This document shows positions 56,024 to 64,000 of a stretch of 64,000 nucleotides of DNA, one piece after another. How positions within the stretch are numbered: the stretch's first letter is position 1; each line of letters starts with the position of its first letter. The stretch is taken from assembly GCA_964440655.1 (NCBI GenBank), contig CAYTTA010000003.1:1-64000 (forward strand), written 5' to 3'. The notes below the pieces were generated by a model. That model made no database searches. It was not told the origin of the DNA and saw nothing but the letters and a program-made list of their open reading frames with translations. A program made the translations under genes and the position numbers. The DNA comes from CAYTTA01 sp964440655. Lineage in GTDB: Bacteria > Bacteroidota > Rhodothermia > Balneolales > Balneolaceae.

Positions 56024-56104
56024 AGGAGAGAAGAGCGCAGGAAATCAGCACCCCGGAGCCGGTGAGGAAAAGAAAAGAGGTTCCCGGAAGAATCGGCTGC
56101 CCGT

Positions 56105-56515
56105 TCATGAGCCGGCAGATGCCAGCCGGGCCTGAAGTTCGGTCAGTATCCGGAAGGTGAGCGGTTTGTTCAGATACTCCAGGATAAGCGGATGGCTCCC
56201 TGCTTTCTTGCGCAGTTCGGGACAGAGAGCCGAAGTGAGGATCACAATCCGGGTGCTCGTGAACCGCTTCATGAATCGTTCTTCAAACTCACGCAGAAAG
56301 GAGCGCCCGCCCAGCACCGGCATCTCCAGATCCAGAAAGATAAGATTGATCTCCGGATCTGGTCCGGACTCCGCAAGCTCCGAACAGTAATCGAGAGCCT
56401 GCTGTCCGTTGTAGAGCTGAACGATCTCCTGAGCAAAGGAGACACGTTCCATCATCCGCCTGTAATAAGACTGCAGAAGCGGGTCATCTTCCACACATAG
56501 AACCCTGTTTAACAT
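56105..56515 (-). CDS. single-domain response regulator
   Basis: About 136 residues from the ATG at 56515: NRVLCVEDDPLLQSYYRRMME, phospho-acceptor Asp in LIFLDLEMPVLGGRSFL, Thr/Ser in IVILTSALCPEL and Lys in ILEYLNKPLTFRIL, a complete receiver. The 35 residues encoded upstream in frame (FNLFCLIAIIIINTWN...) are unlike receivers. No kinase lies beside it; a PAS fragment and a protoglobin gene follow on the opposite strand. Confidence 0.85.
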   Translation of the reverse strand: MLNRVLCVEDDPLLQSYYRRMMERVSFAQEIVQLYNGQQALDYCSELAESGPDPEINLIFLDLEMPVLGGRSFLREFEERFMKRFTSTRIVILTSALCPELRKKAGSHPLILEYLNKPLTFRILTELQARLASAGS

Positions 56516-56883
56516 ATCGGCAATTGAATCATCTGTTGCCGGTTTGTATTCTTTTATTTGTACAATGTTCCAGGTATTTATTATGATGATAGCAATGAGA
56601 CAAAAAAGATTAAAACACACTACACATTCATACTGTGTGTTTTACACGTCAATCATAAATCCTTCATAACATTCATAACCGATACTCCATCTCCTTCTCC
56701 AGAATCCACCCTCACAGAAGCGCCCACACAGAGTTCTTTTCCAGGAAAGAACCAGCTCGATACGCCACTTTTTCCACGTCGCGGAAGTGAAGAACGGGGG
56801 GTGAATGTTTGGAGTTAACTGGTTGGGTTTAACTCTTCAGGGAAGATATCAGGGGGGAGATCCGCTCACTTCAGGAGGGATGC
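56516..56883. other. intergenic region with a 9-bp dyad
   Basis: 368 bases between the divergent regulator and PAS genes. AAAACACAC (56612-56620) and GTGTGTTTT (56635-56643) form a perfect inverted repeat with a 14-base loop, in an AT-rich context, possibly an operator or a weak bidirectional terminator. No gene is seen. Confidence 0.45.
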
Positions 56884-57264
56884 ATGGTGGACAAAGAAAT
56901 CATTGAACCGGATTATAAAAATATCATTGAAAACGCCACCGATTATGCGATCATGACGCTCGATCTGGAGCGCCGGATCACCAGCTGGAACAGCGGGGCG
57001 GAAAAAATAATGGGGTGGAGCAGGGAGGAAGCCCTTGGCCGGTCGGGAGATATGATCTTTCCCGTCGAAGACCGGCCTCACGTTCCCGAAGAGGATGTGC
57101 GGCTGGTCCGGGAACAGGGTTCAGCCGAAGATGCACGCTGGCACATCCGCAGTTTCCTCCGCATGGCCCTCTATGAGCTGCGGCAGCTCCTGACACTCCA
57201 GACGCAAGGGGAAGAGCAGCGCAAAAAGAACAACAAGCGATTGAAGAGCACGGTTCAGTTGTGA
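56884..57264 (+). CDS. truncated PAS-domain protein
   Basis: 126 residues. Residues 10-95 are a PAS domain: YKNIIENATDYAIMTLDLERRITSWNSGAEKIMGWSREEALG, IFPVEDRPHVPEEDVRLVREQGSAEDARWHIR. In PAS sensor kinases the last phrase continues into K-D-G-S-x-F-W; here it breaks off at RWHIR and runs into a helical, unrelated SFLRMALYELRQLLTLQTQ tail and a stop. It has a perfect AGGAGG site. It may be a remnant of a larger sensor after a deletion, or a small functional PAS protein. Confidence 0.6.
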   Translation: MVDKEIIEPDYKNIIENATDYAIMTLDLERRITSWNSGAEKIMGWSREEALGRSGDMIFPVEDRPHVPEEDVRLVREQGSAEDARWHIRSFLRMALYELRQLLTLQTQGEEQRKKNNKRLKSTVQL

Positions 57265-57438
57265 GGGCATCATTTAAGCGTTGAAGTATGAACATGGCCA
57301 TCGGACGGAGTGTCCTGAATCCGGCAGAAAACCGGAAAGACATTGGTGAAAGTAACCATAAAGATGAAAGAGGAACGGCAGGGGCAACTAAAATTTCCCC
57401 TCTTTTGTTAAGGTTCCAAATCAAAGGGAGAACTCACC

Positions 57439-58023
57439 ATGGAATCCATCAAAACCATTTCAGGATACGACTACGGTAAAGTGGCGACATCGCCCATCAC
57501 GCTGGAGGAACTGGAGCTGCTGAAAAAAACGGTCCTTTTTACAGATGAGGATAAAAAGCACCTCGAGCTGGCCGGAGAGGTTCTGAGAGACCAGGTCGAT
57601 GATATACTCGATCTCTGGTACGGTTTCGTCGGCAGCCATGACCACCTGCTCAACTACTTCTCCAAAAACGGAGAACCGGACCCCCGTTACCTCAGTTCGG
57701 TGCGGCAGAGATTCAGCCAGTGGATACTGGATCTCTGCAACAAACCCTATGATCAGGAGTGGCTGGACTATCAGCATGAAATCGCCCTGCGTCACCACAG
57801 CACCAAAAAGAACAGGACAGACGGGGTGGATGCCACCCCCATCATCCATTATCGCTACCTGGTGGCTTTTATCTATCCCATTACCGCTACGATCAAACCG
57901 TTCCTGGCCGGCAAGGGGCATGATGCGGAAACCGCGGAGAAGATGTATGATGCCTGGTTCAAAGCGGTCACAATGACAGTCGTGCTCTGGACCTACCCTT
58001 ATGTGCGGGAAGGGGATTTCTGA
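57439..58023 (+). CDS. protoglobin-domain protein
   Basis: 194 residues, essentially one protoglobin/globin-sensor domain: ISGYDYGKVATSPITLEELELLKKTV, FTDEDKKHLELAGEVLRDQVDDILDLWYGFVGSHDHLL, the heme-binding WLDYQHEIALRHHSTKKN with the proximal histidine, and IIHYRYLVAFIYPITATIKPF. No output domain follows. Stand-alone protoglobins bind O2, CO or NO; sensing or detoxification is likely. It lies 174 bases after the PAS fragment and converges on tRNA-Leu. Confidence 0.87.
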   Translation: MESIKTISGYDYGKVATSPITLEELELLKKTVLFTDEDKKHLELAGEVLRDQVDDILDLWYGFVGSHDHLLNYFSKNGEPDPRYLSSVRQRFSQWILDLCNKPYDQEWLDYQHEIALRHHSTKKNRTDGVDATPIIHYRYLVAFIYPITATIKPFLAGKGHDAETAEKMYDAWFKAVTMTVVLWTYPYVREGDF

Positions 58024-58158
58024 ACTCGTTCCCGGTAAAGAGAATTGGAATCGGACCAGAGACCGGACAACTCCGGGAAACGGGAAAGAAGGGCTGTGAA
58101 TGGAGAAAAGGCGAAGCTTTCGCCAAAAGTTGGTAACATTGTTGGTAACAGTAAAAAT

Positions 58159-58191
58159 AAAGGCTTGTAACCCATTCGGTTACAAGCCTTT
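58159..58191. terminator. bidirectional terminator, protoglobin / tRNA-Leu
   Basis: A perfect 13-bp stem AAAGGCTTGTAAC / GTTACAAGCCTTT with a 7-base loop is flanked by T tracts on both strands (TTTTTG to the right; TATTTTTA on the minus strand). It lies between the convergent protoglobin and tRNA-Leu genes. Confidence 0.88.
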
Positions 58192-58194
58192 TTG

Positions 58195-58278
58195 TGCCCT
58201 GGACTGGATTCGAACCAGCACTCCCGTTAAGGAACTGCCCCCTCAAGACAGCGTGTCTACCAATTCCACCACCAGGGC
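58195..58278 (-). tRNA. tRNA-Leu (GAG)
   Basis: Class II tRNA of 84 bases on the minus strand with a long variable arm. Acceptor GCCCTGG/CCAGGGC (58272-58278 with 58196-58202), anticodon stem CTGTC/GGCAG enclosing TTGAGGG gives GAG, T-arm GGTTCGAATCC. It is followed by a strong terminator. Confidence 0.94.
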
Positions 58279-58391
58279 GGCACACTTATAACGGGATCCC
58301 ATCGCTTAAACGAAGGATACCCCTTTAAAGTACGAAAAGAACGTTTTGTCCCGCATCAGGAACTGTAAGATCCGTTCCATTTGAAGGAAAA

Positions 58392-58423
58392 CAAATATAG
58401 GGCTTTTCTCTTCTAATGAGCAA
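58392..58423 (-). promoter_or_regulatory. Bacteroidota-type promoter for tRNA-Leu
   Basis: On the minus strand TTG (58421-58423) is followed by 21 bases and TATATTTG (58392-58399), then about 114 bases to tRNA-Leu. The -7 box is a full match to TAnnTTTG; the -33 is TTG instead of TTTG. Confidence 0.5.
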
Positions 58424-58540
58424 CCGGCCCGTCTTCCCTTTTGTCGGGTATATTTGCGGGTATCCTTCCTCATCCGAAAAAAGTGGCTTCATGTCGGATG
58501 GCAGGATATATTTGAGAATCTGCAAATCAATTCGTGCTCG

Positions 58541-58909
58541 ATGATACAGGAATATCTCAATTCGGTGGATAAGTTTGTTGTCGTCGGGGACCGGGTTCTG
58601 ATCCGTCCGCGTGACATGGATACCCAAACCCGGAGCGGTCTGGTACTCCCCGCCACGGTGAAAGAGAAGGAAGAGATTCAGAGCGGGTACATCGTCAAGA
58701 CCGGCCCCGGCCTCCCCATACCGAATCCCGATGTGGATGAACCGTGGAAAGCGGATCAGAACGAGCCTCGCTACATCGGTATGCAGGCAAGGGAGGGGGA
58801 TCTTGCGATTTACATCAAGAGCCGATCATACGAGGTCGAGTTCGAGAATGAAAAGTATATCATCGTCCCGCACTCCGCCATTCTTCTTCTGATCCGGGAC
58901 GAGCCCTGA
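58541..58909 (+). CDS. stand-alone GroES-like co-chaperonin
   Basis: 122 residues from the ATG at 58541. The Cpn10 fold is visible: VVVGDRVLIRPRDMDTQTRSGLVLP, then VKEKEEIQSGYIVKTGPG, REGDLAIYIKSRSYEVEFENEKYIIVPHSAILLLI. It is longer than GroES (~97) through an insertion of ~20 residues after the mobile-loop region (PIPNPDVDEPWKADQNEPRYIG), and no groEL follows. Two TATATTTG boxes (58449-58456 and 58507-58514) precede it. It may be a divergent second GroES with another role. Confidence 0.75.
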   Translation: MIQEYLNSVDKFVVVGDRVLIRPRDMDTQTRSGLVLPATVKEKEEIQSGYIVKTGPGLPIPNPDVDEPWKADQNEPRYIGMQAREGDLAIYIKSRSYEVEFENEKYIIVPHSAILLLIRDEP

Positions 58910-58979
58910 TCCGTGAGAAGCCGTTCGGCACGAGCACCAGGTCGGGGAGAATCCCTGTTCATCTGCCGGATGCCCACAC

Positions 58980-61900
58980 TCAATAGTCGTAGTTCCAGCG
59001 GAGATCGATCCCCTCCCGGCTGTCGTCCCCCTGGGTGAGCAGCAGCTCCAGGTTTTCCAGGATCCGGTATTCAAGCTGGAAAAGCGTCTTCGGAGAAGTC
59101 CCGCTGATCTCGTTCAGCACGGCAAAGAAGGTCCGTCCGCTCAGGTACCACCCTGTTTTGATGGTGGTCGTGGTTCCGGATCCCGAACGGTTCGTATCCA
59201 CCTGAACCACATCGATACCCAGTCGCCGTGATGCGAGATTCTCAAACTGATCCAGCAGCAGATCGAGTGCGAGATCTGCCGCCGTGGCGCCCTGCCCCCC
59301 GCCCGATATCGCCTGCTGCCACGATTCGAGCGCATAGAACGGGCGCCCGAACAGGGTATAGCTTACGATATCCTGCAGCTCCAGGTAGGGGTCGCTGTCA
59401 AACCGGAATTCCGGCTCCTCCACCGTCCCCTCGACGATGTACCAGAGGGTGACGTCATCCGCCGGTTGGGGCGGACGGTAGATCGTACGGACCATCAGTT
59501 CGGGATTCCCCACCGGACCGGAGAAGGTGACCACCGCCTCTTCCAGATTGAACCGGCGTCCCAGGGGGGTTGCGTATCCTTGCACCCCTTCGATCGATCC
59601 GAAAAGCTGGAGGTCCGATCCGGGCTCCTTCACCAGATCGACCGTTCCCGCCAGCTCCACCTCCATCTCCAGATACTGGCTGTTGCGGATAAAGAACTGC
59701 CGGTCGAACTCCACACTCATCTCCACGGAAAGGGAGTCGTAGAGAGCCAGGTCGGCCGACACCTCCTCCCCTTCCAGGTAGACCTCCTCCACGGCCTGCT
59801 CTCCGAAGTTCTGCAGATTGACATGCCCGCTCCGGAACCGGAGATCCCCGGTCAGCTGCGGACTCCGGAGGGTCCCTGTGAACCGGCCGTCCAGGTCCAC
59901 AATGGCGTTCATGCCGGATGTGTTGGCTGCTGTAAACTGCCGGGCCGATGCCGAAATTTCGAGGGAGGGGGATGCACCTTTGGATGCCAGGTGAATCACC
60001 CCTTCCGCATCCAGCTGACCCGGGCCGCTACGGGCGGAAAAACTCTCCAGCCGGAATCCCGATGCGTCCATCGTGAGAAGGGAAGAGATCCCGTTCAATG
60101 TAATCCCCACCGGCACCACCGTGAGCCTTCCGCCGGTGAGCTCGAACTGTCCGGACGGTTCCGGATTGTCCCTCGTGCCTCTCATTTCGGCATATCCGGA
60201 GATGGTTCCCTGCAGGTTTCTCATCTGTTCCGGATCGAGAAATTCATTGAGTATGGCCAGATCCAGATTGCTCACGTCGGCCATGGCATAGATCTCATCG
60301 TCCGGTCGTGCCGTCTCCATCCGGAACGTTCTCATGTCGAGATAGAGGGGCACCCTCGATTCCAGGGTGATCACATCTTCCCCTCCGGAGTGGATCCGGC
60401 CATCCAGCCGCACATCCGACAGTTCGTGGTTGTAGACAAACTGAAGCTCAAGGGAGTCTACCGGCACCCCTGAAACCACTCCCTCTTTCAGGGTCACTTC
60501 TCCTTCAAGAAGCGGATCCCCTGCCGTGCCTCCCAGGACGGCCCGGAAACCGACCTGCCCTGCCAGATTCATTCCCCCGCCGGCCAGCCGGTGCCAGAAA
60601 TCGAGTCCGGATTCATGAACGGTGAGCTGTCCGTCCACCGGACGGGCGAAAAAGGCTTCTTCAATGCTCTGAGGATCGGCCAGTTCGAAAGGAAGATCGA
60701 TCCGCCCGGTGACCAGTTCCCGCTCCTCTTTCCATGCTCCGAGGGAGGACTCAAGCCGCCCCTCTTCCAGCCGGAGCAGGATTCGAAGCGAGTCTATCTC
60801 CTCTTCAGCATGGCGGATCCGGGCGAAGAGCAGCTCTCCCGTTCCCGCAGGTCCGTTTTCATCCATCCTGCCGTATAGCTGCCCGCTTATGAAGGCTTCG
60901 GCAACCGCCTCTTCCATAAAGAGTCTCTGGATGGTTCCCAGGTTGAGAAGGCGGGCCTCCATCCGGAACTCCTGACGCCCCGGCCCGAAATGGGGGAGCT
61001 CCAGACCAAGCCAGGCCGTGCCGTCGGCAGACTCCATCCGGAACGGCTCCATCCGGAGCACACCGTCCCGGCGGATCAGCCTGAAAGGCTGATCCAGATT
61101 CAGCGCCCGATCGGGCGTCTCAAAGAGGAAATCCGTGGTTGTCAGCTCCAGTTCCTCTTCCGAGTAGCGGAACGAGGCGGAATGGCGAAGATGGATCTCC
61201 TCCTCCTGGCGGAGTTGCACCCCTGCCGTACCCGTCACCACCTGCCCGCCGATGGTCGCTTCGGCAGAAATGTCCGTCTGCTGAAGTGCAATCTGTCCGG
61301 ATGAGAGCTGATTGATGGAAAGGGTCGCGGTGAGCTGAGGCTCTTCCATCAGCCATGCACCAAACTCACCGGTCACCGACTCTGCCGTGAGCAGGGTATC
61401 CCACCGGAACGGCCCGATCCGGAGATCTCCCATCAGTCTCAGAACATCGGTTTTGCCTCTTTCCCCGGCAGCCAGCTCCATCCGGAACGTTCCTGGCGCC
61501 TGAAGAGAATCCAGACCAAAAACGGGTGCCAGCGGCTGGAGATCCCCTGTCTCCCCCTCCATCTCTAGATGGTTTTCAGGATCCCTCCACTCCTTCAGAT
61601 TGATGCGGGAAACGAGAGATGCCCTGGCAATAGGCCCCGAAAGCCGTGTTTCCGGAATCACAAGGACTCCGTTCCGGACCTGCAGAACGGAGTGCAGTTC
61701 CACCGGCAGACCGTTCACGGAACTGGAGTCCAGCCGAACGTATGCATCAAGAATCATCGACTCCGGGTCCAGTGATCGCCCCTCCCCTTCGATCGTTGCT
61801 CTCACCTGAGAGGTGAAACGGCCGGAGCCGCCCGTCGTCACCGAGGACTCCGTTGTTACCGGCTGCGATCCGCCGGGGCTTCTGGAATTTCCCTGTTCGG

Positions 61901-63443
61901 AGGGGCTGCCGGGAGTTCCCCGCCCCCTCTGAGTTGCCAAAGCTCCGGAACTGTCCTCACTCAGCGCCAGCAGCCTCACGGGATCAAATTCTTGAAGCCG
62001 GATCTCAAACCGGTACCCCACTCCGGAAGGGTTCATCCCCTTTCCTTCCGCGCTCAGAGTGAGATCCACCCTCCCCTCCCAGACCGGATCCTCCAGAATC
62101 CGATCGGGACGGATCTCCCGGCCATTCACGCCAAGGCTCCAGTGTGGCTCTCCAAAAATCGAGTCTACCGCCAGATCGGCAAAGAGCTCCTGCTCCTGGT
62201 GGCGAAGGTTCAATCCCGCATCAAGCCGTGCTCCGGACCATTCCAGGTCGAGTCCGGCATGATCCAGACGCTGCTCTCCATACTGCAGCTGTGAGACAAC
62301 CAGCTCCCCGCTGAACCCCCCCTCCTGATATGCGGAGACCGGCACATCCCCCGAACCGGTGAATGCAATGTGGCCGATGGAGGGAGCGGAGGGTTTCCCT
62401 GTAAGAAGCGGCCCCTCCAGCCGTCCGATCTCAAGGTTCATTTCCTTCAGTGCGATCCCTTCCAGGAAGCCGTCCGCCCCGCGCCGGATCAGCCTGCCCT
62501 CCAGAAGGGCACGCTCCAGCCCTCTCCCCTCCGCTTCCAGACGGATCCGGAACTCATCCCCCCGCCCCCGCACCCCGGCACGGATCATCAGATCCCGGGC
62601 CAGGGGGAGATCGGACCACGATTTCAGATCGTGTACCGAAAGAGGGGCAAGAACAAGCTCCCCCTCCACCCGCTCATTCCCTTCCACCAGGAGGCTGCTC
62701 TCCAGCAGGGAACGACCTGTCTGCAATGCCAGCCGCTCCAGCGTCCACTCCTCGCCCCTCCCGCCGGCAGAGAGAGAAACCTCCACCGGGCCGGCCAGTC
62801 TCTGCTCATCAATCAGAAAATGGAGGGTATCAACCGTGGCAAACCACTCATTCTCCTCAAATCCTGCCGATCCGATCCACTCCAGCTCCCGGATCACGAC
62901 CCGGTTGTCCGGGACCGATGGGCCCGATGCCTCCAGAAAGAGATCCGAAAGACGAAAATGGCCGATCTTCCAGAAGAGAGGCTCCGTCTCCTCCTCCGGA
63001 GGGGTCTCCCTCTCCGGAAGCAGACGCTGTAGATTCCAGTCCCCCTCTTCCTGCTCTATGGCATGCAGCTCCACTCCGGAGAGAATCAGCAGATCCAGCT
63101 CATGCGTTCGCCGGATCAGTCGAAGCGGGCGCCAGGCAAACTGCACCGTATCGATCGCCGCCACCCGTTCCCCGTCGCTGTCCAGCAGTTCGATTCCCGT
63201 TATACGGACCCCACGGAGCAGGTCCCCTTCAAGAGCATCGATCCGGAGAGTTCCGGCGAGCTGTTCATTCGCCATCCTCACTCCCTGATCCCTCAGAAAC
63301 CCCATCAGCAGATCACTCTGCAACAGCCACCGCACACCGGCGATCAGAACAAACAGCAGAGCGGCACCTGCCCAGACTCCCCTGCGCCGGAAGAACGGTT
63401 TCCGTTCACCCCGCTTTTTCATATCTCCCTTCCCACTGCTCAT
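58980..63443 (-). CDS. tamB: TamB-like translocation and assembly module protein
   Basis: 1487 residues. An N-terminal inner-membrane anchor (GVWAGAALLFVLIAGVRWLL, about 18-38) is followed by a very long, repetitive beta-rich region and a C-terminal DUF490/TamB domain (SGRTFFAVLNEISGTSPKTLFQLEYRILENLELLLTQGDD, ending in WNYDY). Such proteins span the periplasm as hydrophobic-groove bridges for lipid transport or outer-membrane protein assembly. A Ser/Gly-rich linker occurs around residues 505-545. The upstream neighbour, in the same direction, is a TamA/BamA-type barrel, the expected partner. The interval to it is about 134 bases. Confidence 0.9.
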   Translation of the reverse strand: MSSGKGDMKKRGERKPFFRRRGVWAGAALLFVLIAGVRWLLQSDLLMGFLRDQGVRMANEQLAGTLRIDALEGDLLRGVRITGIELLDSDGERVAAIDTVQFAWRPLRLIRRTHELDLLILSGVELHAIEQEEGDWNLQRLLPERETPPEEETEPLFWKIGHFRLSDLFLEASGPSVPDNRVVIRELEWIGSAGFEENEWFATVDTLHFLIDEQRLAGPVEVSLSAGGRGEEWTLERLALQTGRSLLESSLLVEGNERVEGELVLAPLSVHDLKSWSDLPLARDLMIRAGVRGRGDEFRIRLEAEGRGLERALLEGRLIRRGADGFLEGIALKEMNLEIGRLEGPLLTGKPSAPSIGHIAFTGSGDVPVSAYQEGGFSGELVVSQLQYGEQRLDHAGLDLEWSGARLDAGLNLRHQEQELFADLAVDSIFGEPHWSLGVNGREIRPDRILEDPVWEGRVDLTLSAEGKGMNPSGVGYRFEIRLQEFDPVRLLALSEDSSGALATQRGRGTPGSPSEQGNSRSPGGSQPVTTESSVTTGGSGRFTSQVRATIEGEGRSLDPESMILDAYVRLDSSSVNGLPVELHSVLQVRNGVLVIPETRLSGPIARASLVSRINLKEWRDPENHLEMEGETGDLQPLAPVFGLDSLQAPGTFRMELAAGERGKTDVLRLMGDLRIGPFRWDTLLTAESVTGEFGAWLMEEPQLTATLSINQLSSGQIALQQTDISAEATIGGQVVTGTAGVQLRQEEEIHLRHSASFRYSEEELELTTTDFLFETPDRALNLDQPFRLIRRDGVLRMEPFRMESADGTAWLGLELPHFGPGRQEFRMEARLLNLGTIQRLFMEEAVAEAFISGQLYGRMDENGPAGTGELLFARIRHAEEEIDSLRILLRLEEGRLESSLGAWKEERELVTGRIDLPFELADPQSIEEAFFARPVDGQLTVHESGLDFWHRLAGGGMNLAGQVGFRAVLGGTAGDPLLEGEVTLKEGVVSGVPVDSLELQFVYNHELSDVRLDGRIHSGGEDVITLESRVPLYLDMRTFRMETARPDDEIYAMADVSNLDLAILNEFLDPEQMRNLQGTISGYAEMRGTRDNPEPSGQFELTGGRLTVVPVGITLNGISSLLTMDASGFRLESFSARSGPGQLDAEGVIHLASKGASPSLEISASARQFTAANTSGMNAIVDLDGRFTGTLRSPQLTGDLRFRSGHVNLQNFGEQAVEEVYLEGEEVSADLALYDSLSVEMSVEFDRQFFIRNSQYLEMEVELAGTVDLVKEPGSDLQLFGSIEGVQGYATPLGRRFNLEEAVVTFSGPVGNPELMVRTIYRPPQPADDVTLWYIVEGTVEEPEFRFDSDPYLELQDIVSYTLFGRPFYALESWQQAISGGGQGATAADLALDLLLDQFENLASRRLGIDVVQVDTNRSGSGTTTTIKTGWYLSGRTFFAVLNEISGTSPKTLFQLEYRILENLELLLTQGDDSREGIDLRWNYDY

Positions 63444-63577
63444 CGGGCTCCGCCATTCTCATCATCGGACTCCACCATCTCCATCCTCCTCACGTTCCGG
63501 TATTTTACATTCCATCATCATATTTCATCAATCGGATCATCATCAGGCTTCATGTCTGTCAACAACACCGCCCTGTA

Positions 63578-64000
63578 TTAAAACGCCTGTCCGATACTGA
63601 AGTGCAGGCCGAACCGGTTCAGCCGGCTTCCGAAATCCTGTCCGGCAAAGTGCCGAAGATCCTCCTCGGCCGGATTGAGTTTGTAGCCGATATCGAACCG
63701 GACCGGGCCGATCGGGGACTCATACCGGATTCCTCCACCGGCCCCATACTGGAGCGGCCGGTCGGACAGCTGACGCGGACCCCTCCAGATCTGCCCTCCG
63801 TCAAGGAAGAGTGCCAGCCCGATACCCCTGACAAGAAAATCGACTCTCTGACGCACCTCCAGGTTGAAATTGAGCATCGCCCTCCCTCCATTGGGCACAT
63901 ATCGGATAAAATTCCCATCCTGATCGGTCACCGCCGTCTTGGGGCCCAGGCTCTGCCTCGACCAGCCCCTTACGCTGTTGGTCCCTCCCAGATAGAACCG
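63578..64000 (-). CDS. BamA/TamA family outer-membrane protein, C-terminal part
   Basis: Partial: the frame runs off the right edge. The visible 140 residues start RFYLGGTNSVRGWSRQSLGP, which carries the lid-loop V-R-G-W/F motif of Omp85 proteins, and end in barrel strands (GPVRFDIGYKLNPAEED, RFGLHFSIGQAF) with a terminal Phe. Directly upstream of tamB, so it is probably TamA rather than BamA; the POTRA domains are outside the window. Confidence 0.88.
   Translation of the reverse strand, partial: RFYLGGTNSVRGWSRQSLGPKTAVTDQDGNFIRYVPNGGRAMLNFNLEVRQRVDFLVRGIGLALFLDGGQIWRGPRQLSDRPLQYGAGGGIRYESPIGPVRFDIGYKLNPAEEDLRHFAGQDFGSRLNRFGLHFSIGQAF

Overview
The window reads as a piece of a mesophilic bacterium of the Balneolota/Rhodothermota group (Bacteroidota-related). 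Grounds seen in the sequence: moderately high GC; outer-membrane machinery (a TonB-dependent receptor with a carboxypeptidase-regulatory-like N-terminus, TamB and a TamA/BamA-type barrel); a long IspH of the cyanobacterial/plant type; a DUF4834-like protein; and promoter boxes of the form TAnnTTTG in front of several genes, the pattern recognised by the Bacteroidota primary sigma factor. The phylum assignment is inference. Two 100-base N runs (37581-37680 and 52751-52850) show that this is a scaffolded draft or metagenome assembly.

Layout. 1-380: tRNA-Thr, -Tyr and -Gly on the minus strand, probably reading into tuf outside the window. 521-3543: DedA, ispF, ispD, queA (minus). 3841-10541: a small exported protein, a LytR_C protein, rsfS, a 1300-residue NtrY-like sensor kinase and a MATE exporter (plus). 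10778-13486: acnA (minus). 13709-21782: rplM, rpsI, rpsB, tsf, pyrH, frr, smc (plus). Then a DEAD-box helicase (minus) and ispH (plus). 24983-28792: eno, recF, a DciA/DUF721 gene and ybbR (minus). 29987-33256: a small gene, prmC, an AT-rich segment with four identical DnaA boxes (probable oriC) and dnaA. 33272-35957: folB, folK, a deoxynucleoside kinase, a DUF4834-like protein, a TPR protein and a small helical protein, mostly with overlapping ends. 35913-36965: a PRMT-like methyltransferase.

The right half is more accessory. It begins with a repeat array made of tRNA-Pro 3' ends and a GC-rich palindrome beside a real tRNA-Pro(GGG), interrupted by an assembly gap. It continues with a response regulator and a receiver-kinase, metH facing metF across a structured leader, polX, and a TPP riboswitch controlling a TonB-dependent receptor (probable thiamine or precursor uptake). 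Then come exported MsrA, a lipoprotein that is only a TonB-receptor plug, a CocE-type hydrolase, an Nramp-fold transporter without the usual metal ligands, a Y-family polymerase sharing a symmetric control region with a divergent small gene, a response regulator, a truncated PAS protein, a protoglobin, tRNA-Leu, a GroES-like protein, and tamB with the end of its partner barrel gene.

Together the core genes cover replication initiation, chromosome segregation, translation, isoprenoid synthesis (ispD, ispF, ispH), folate and one-carbon metabolism (folB, folK, metF, metH) and envelope biogenesis. The most unusual items are the tRNA-Pro/palindrome array, the mirrored 21-base elements between the Y-family polymerase and its small neighbour, the motif-altered Nramp protein and the TPP-controlled receptor.
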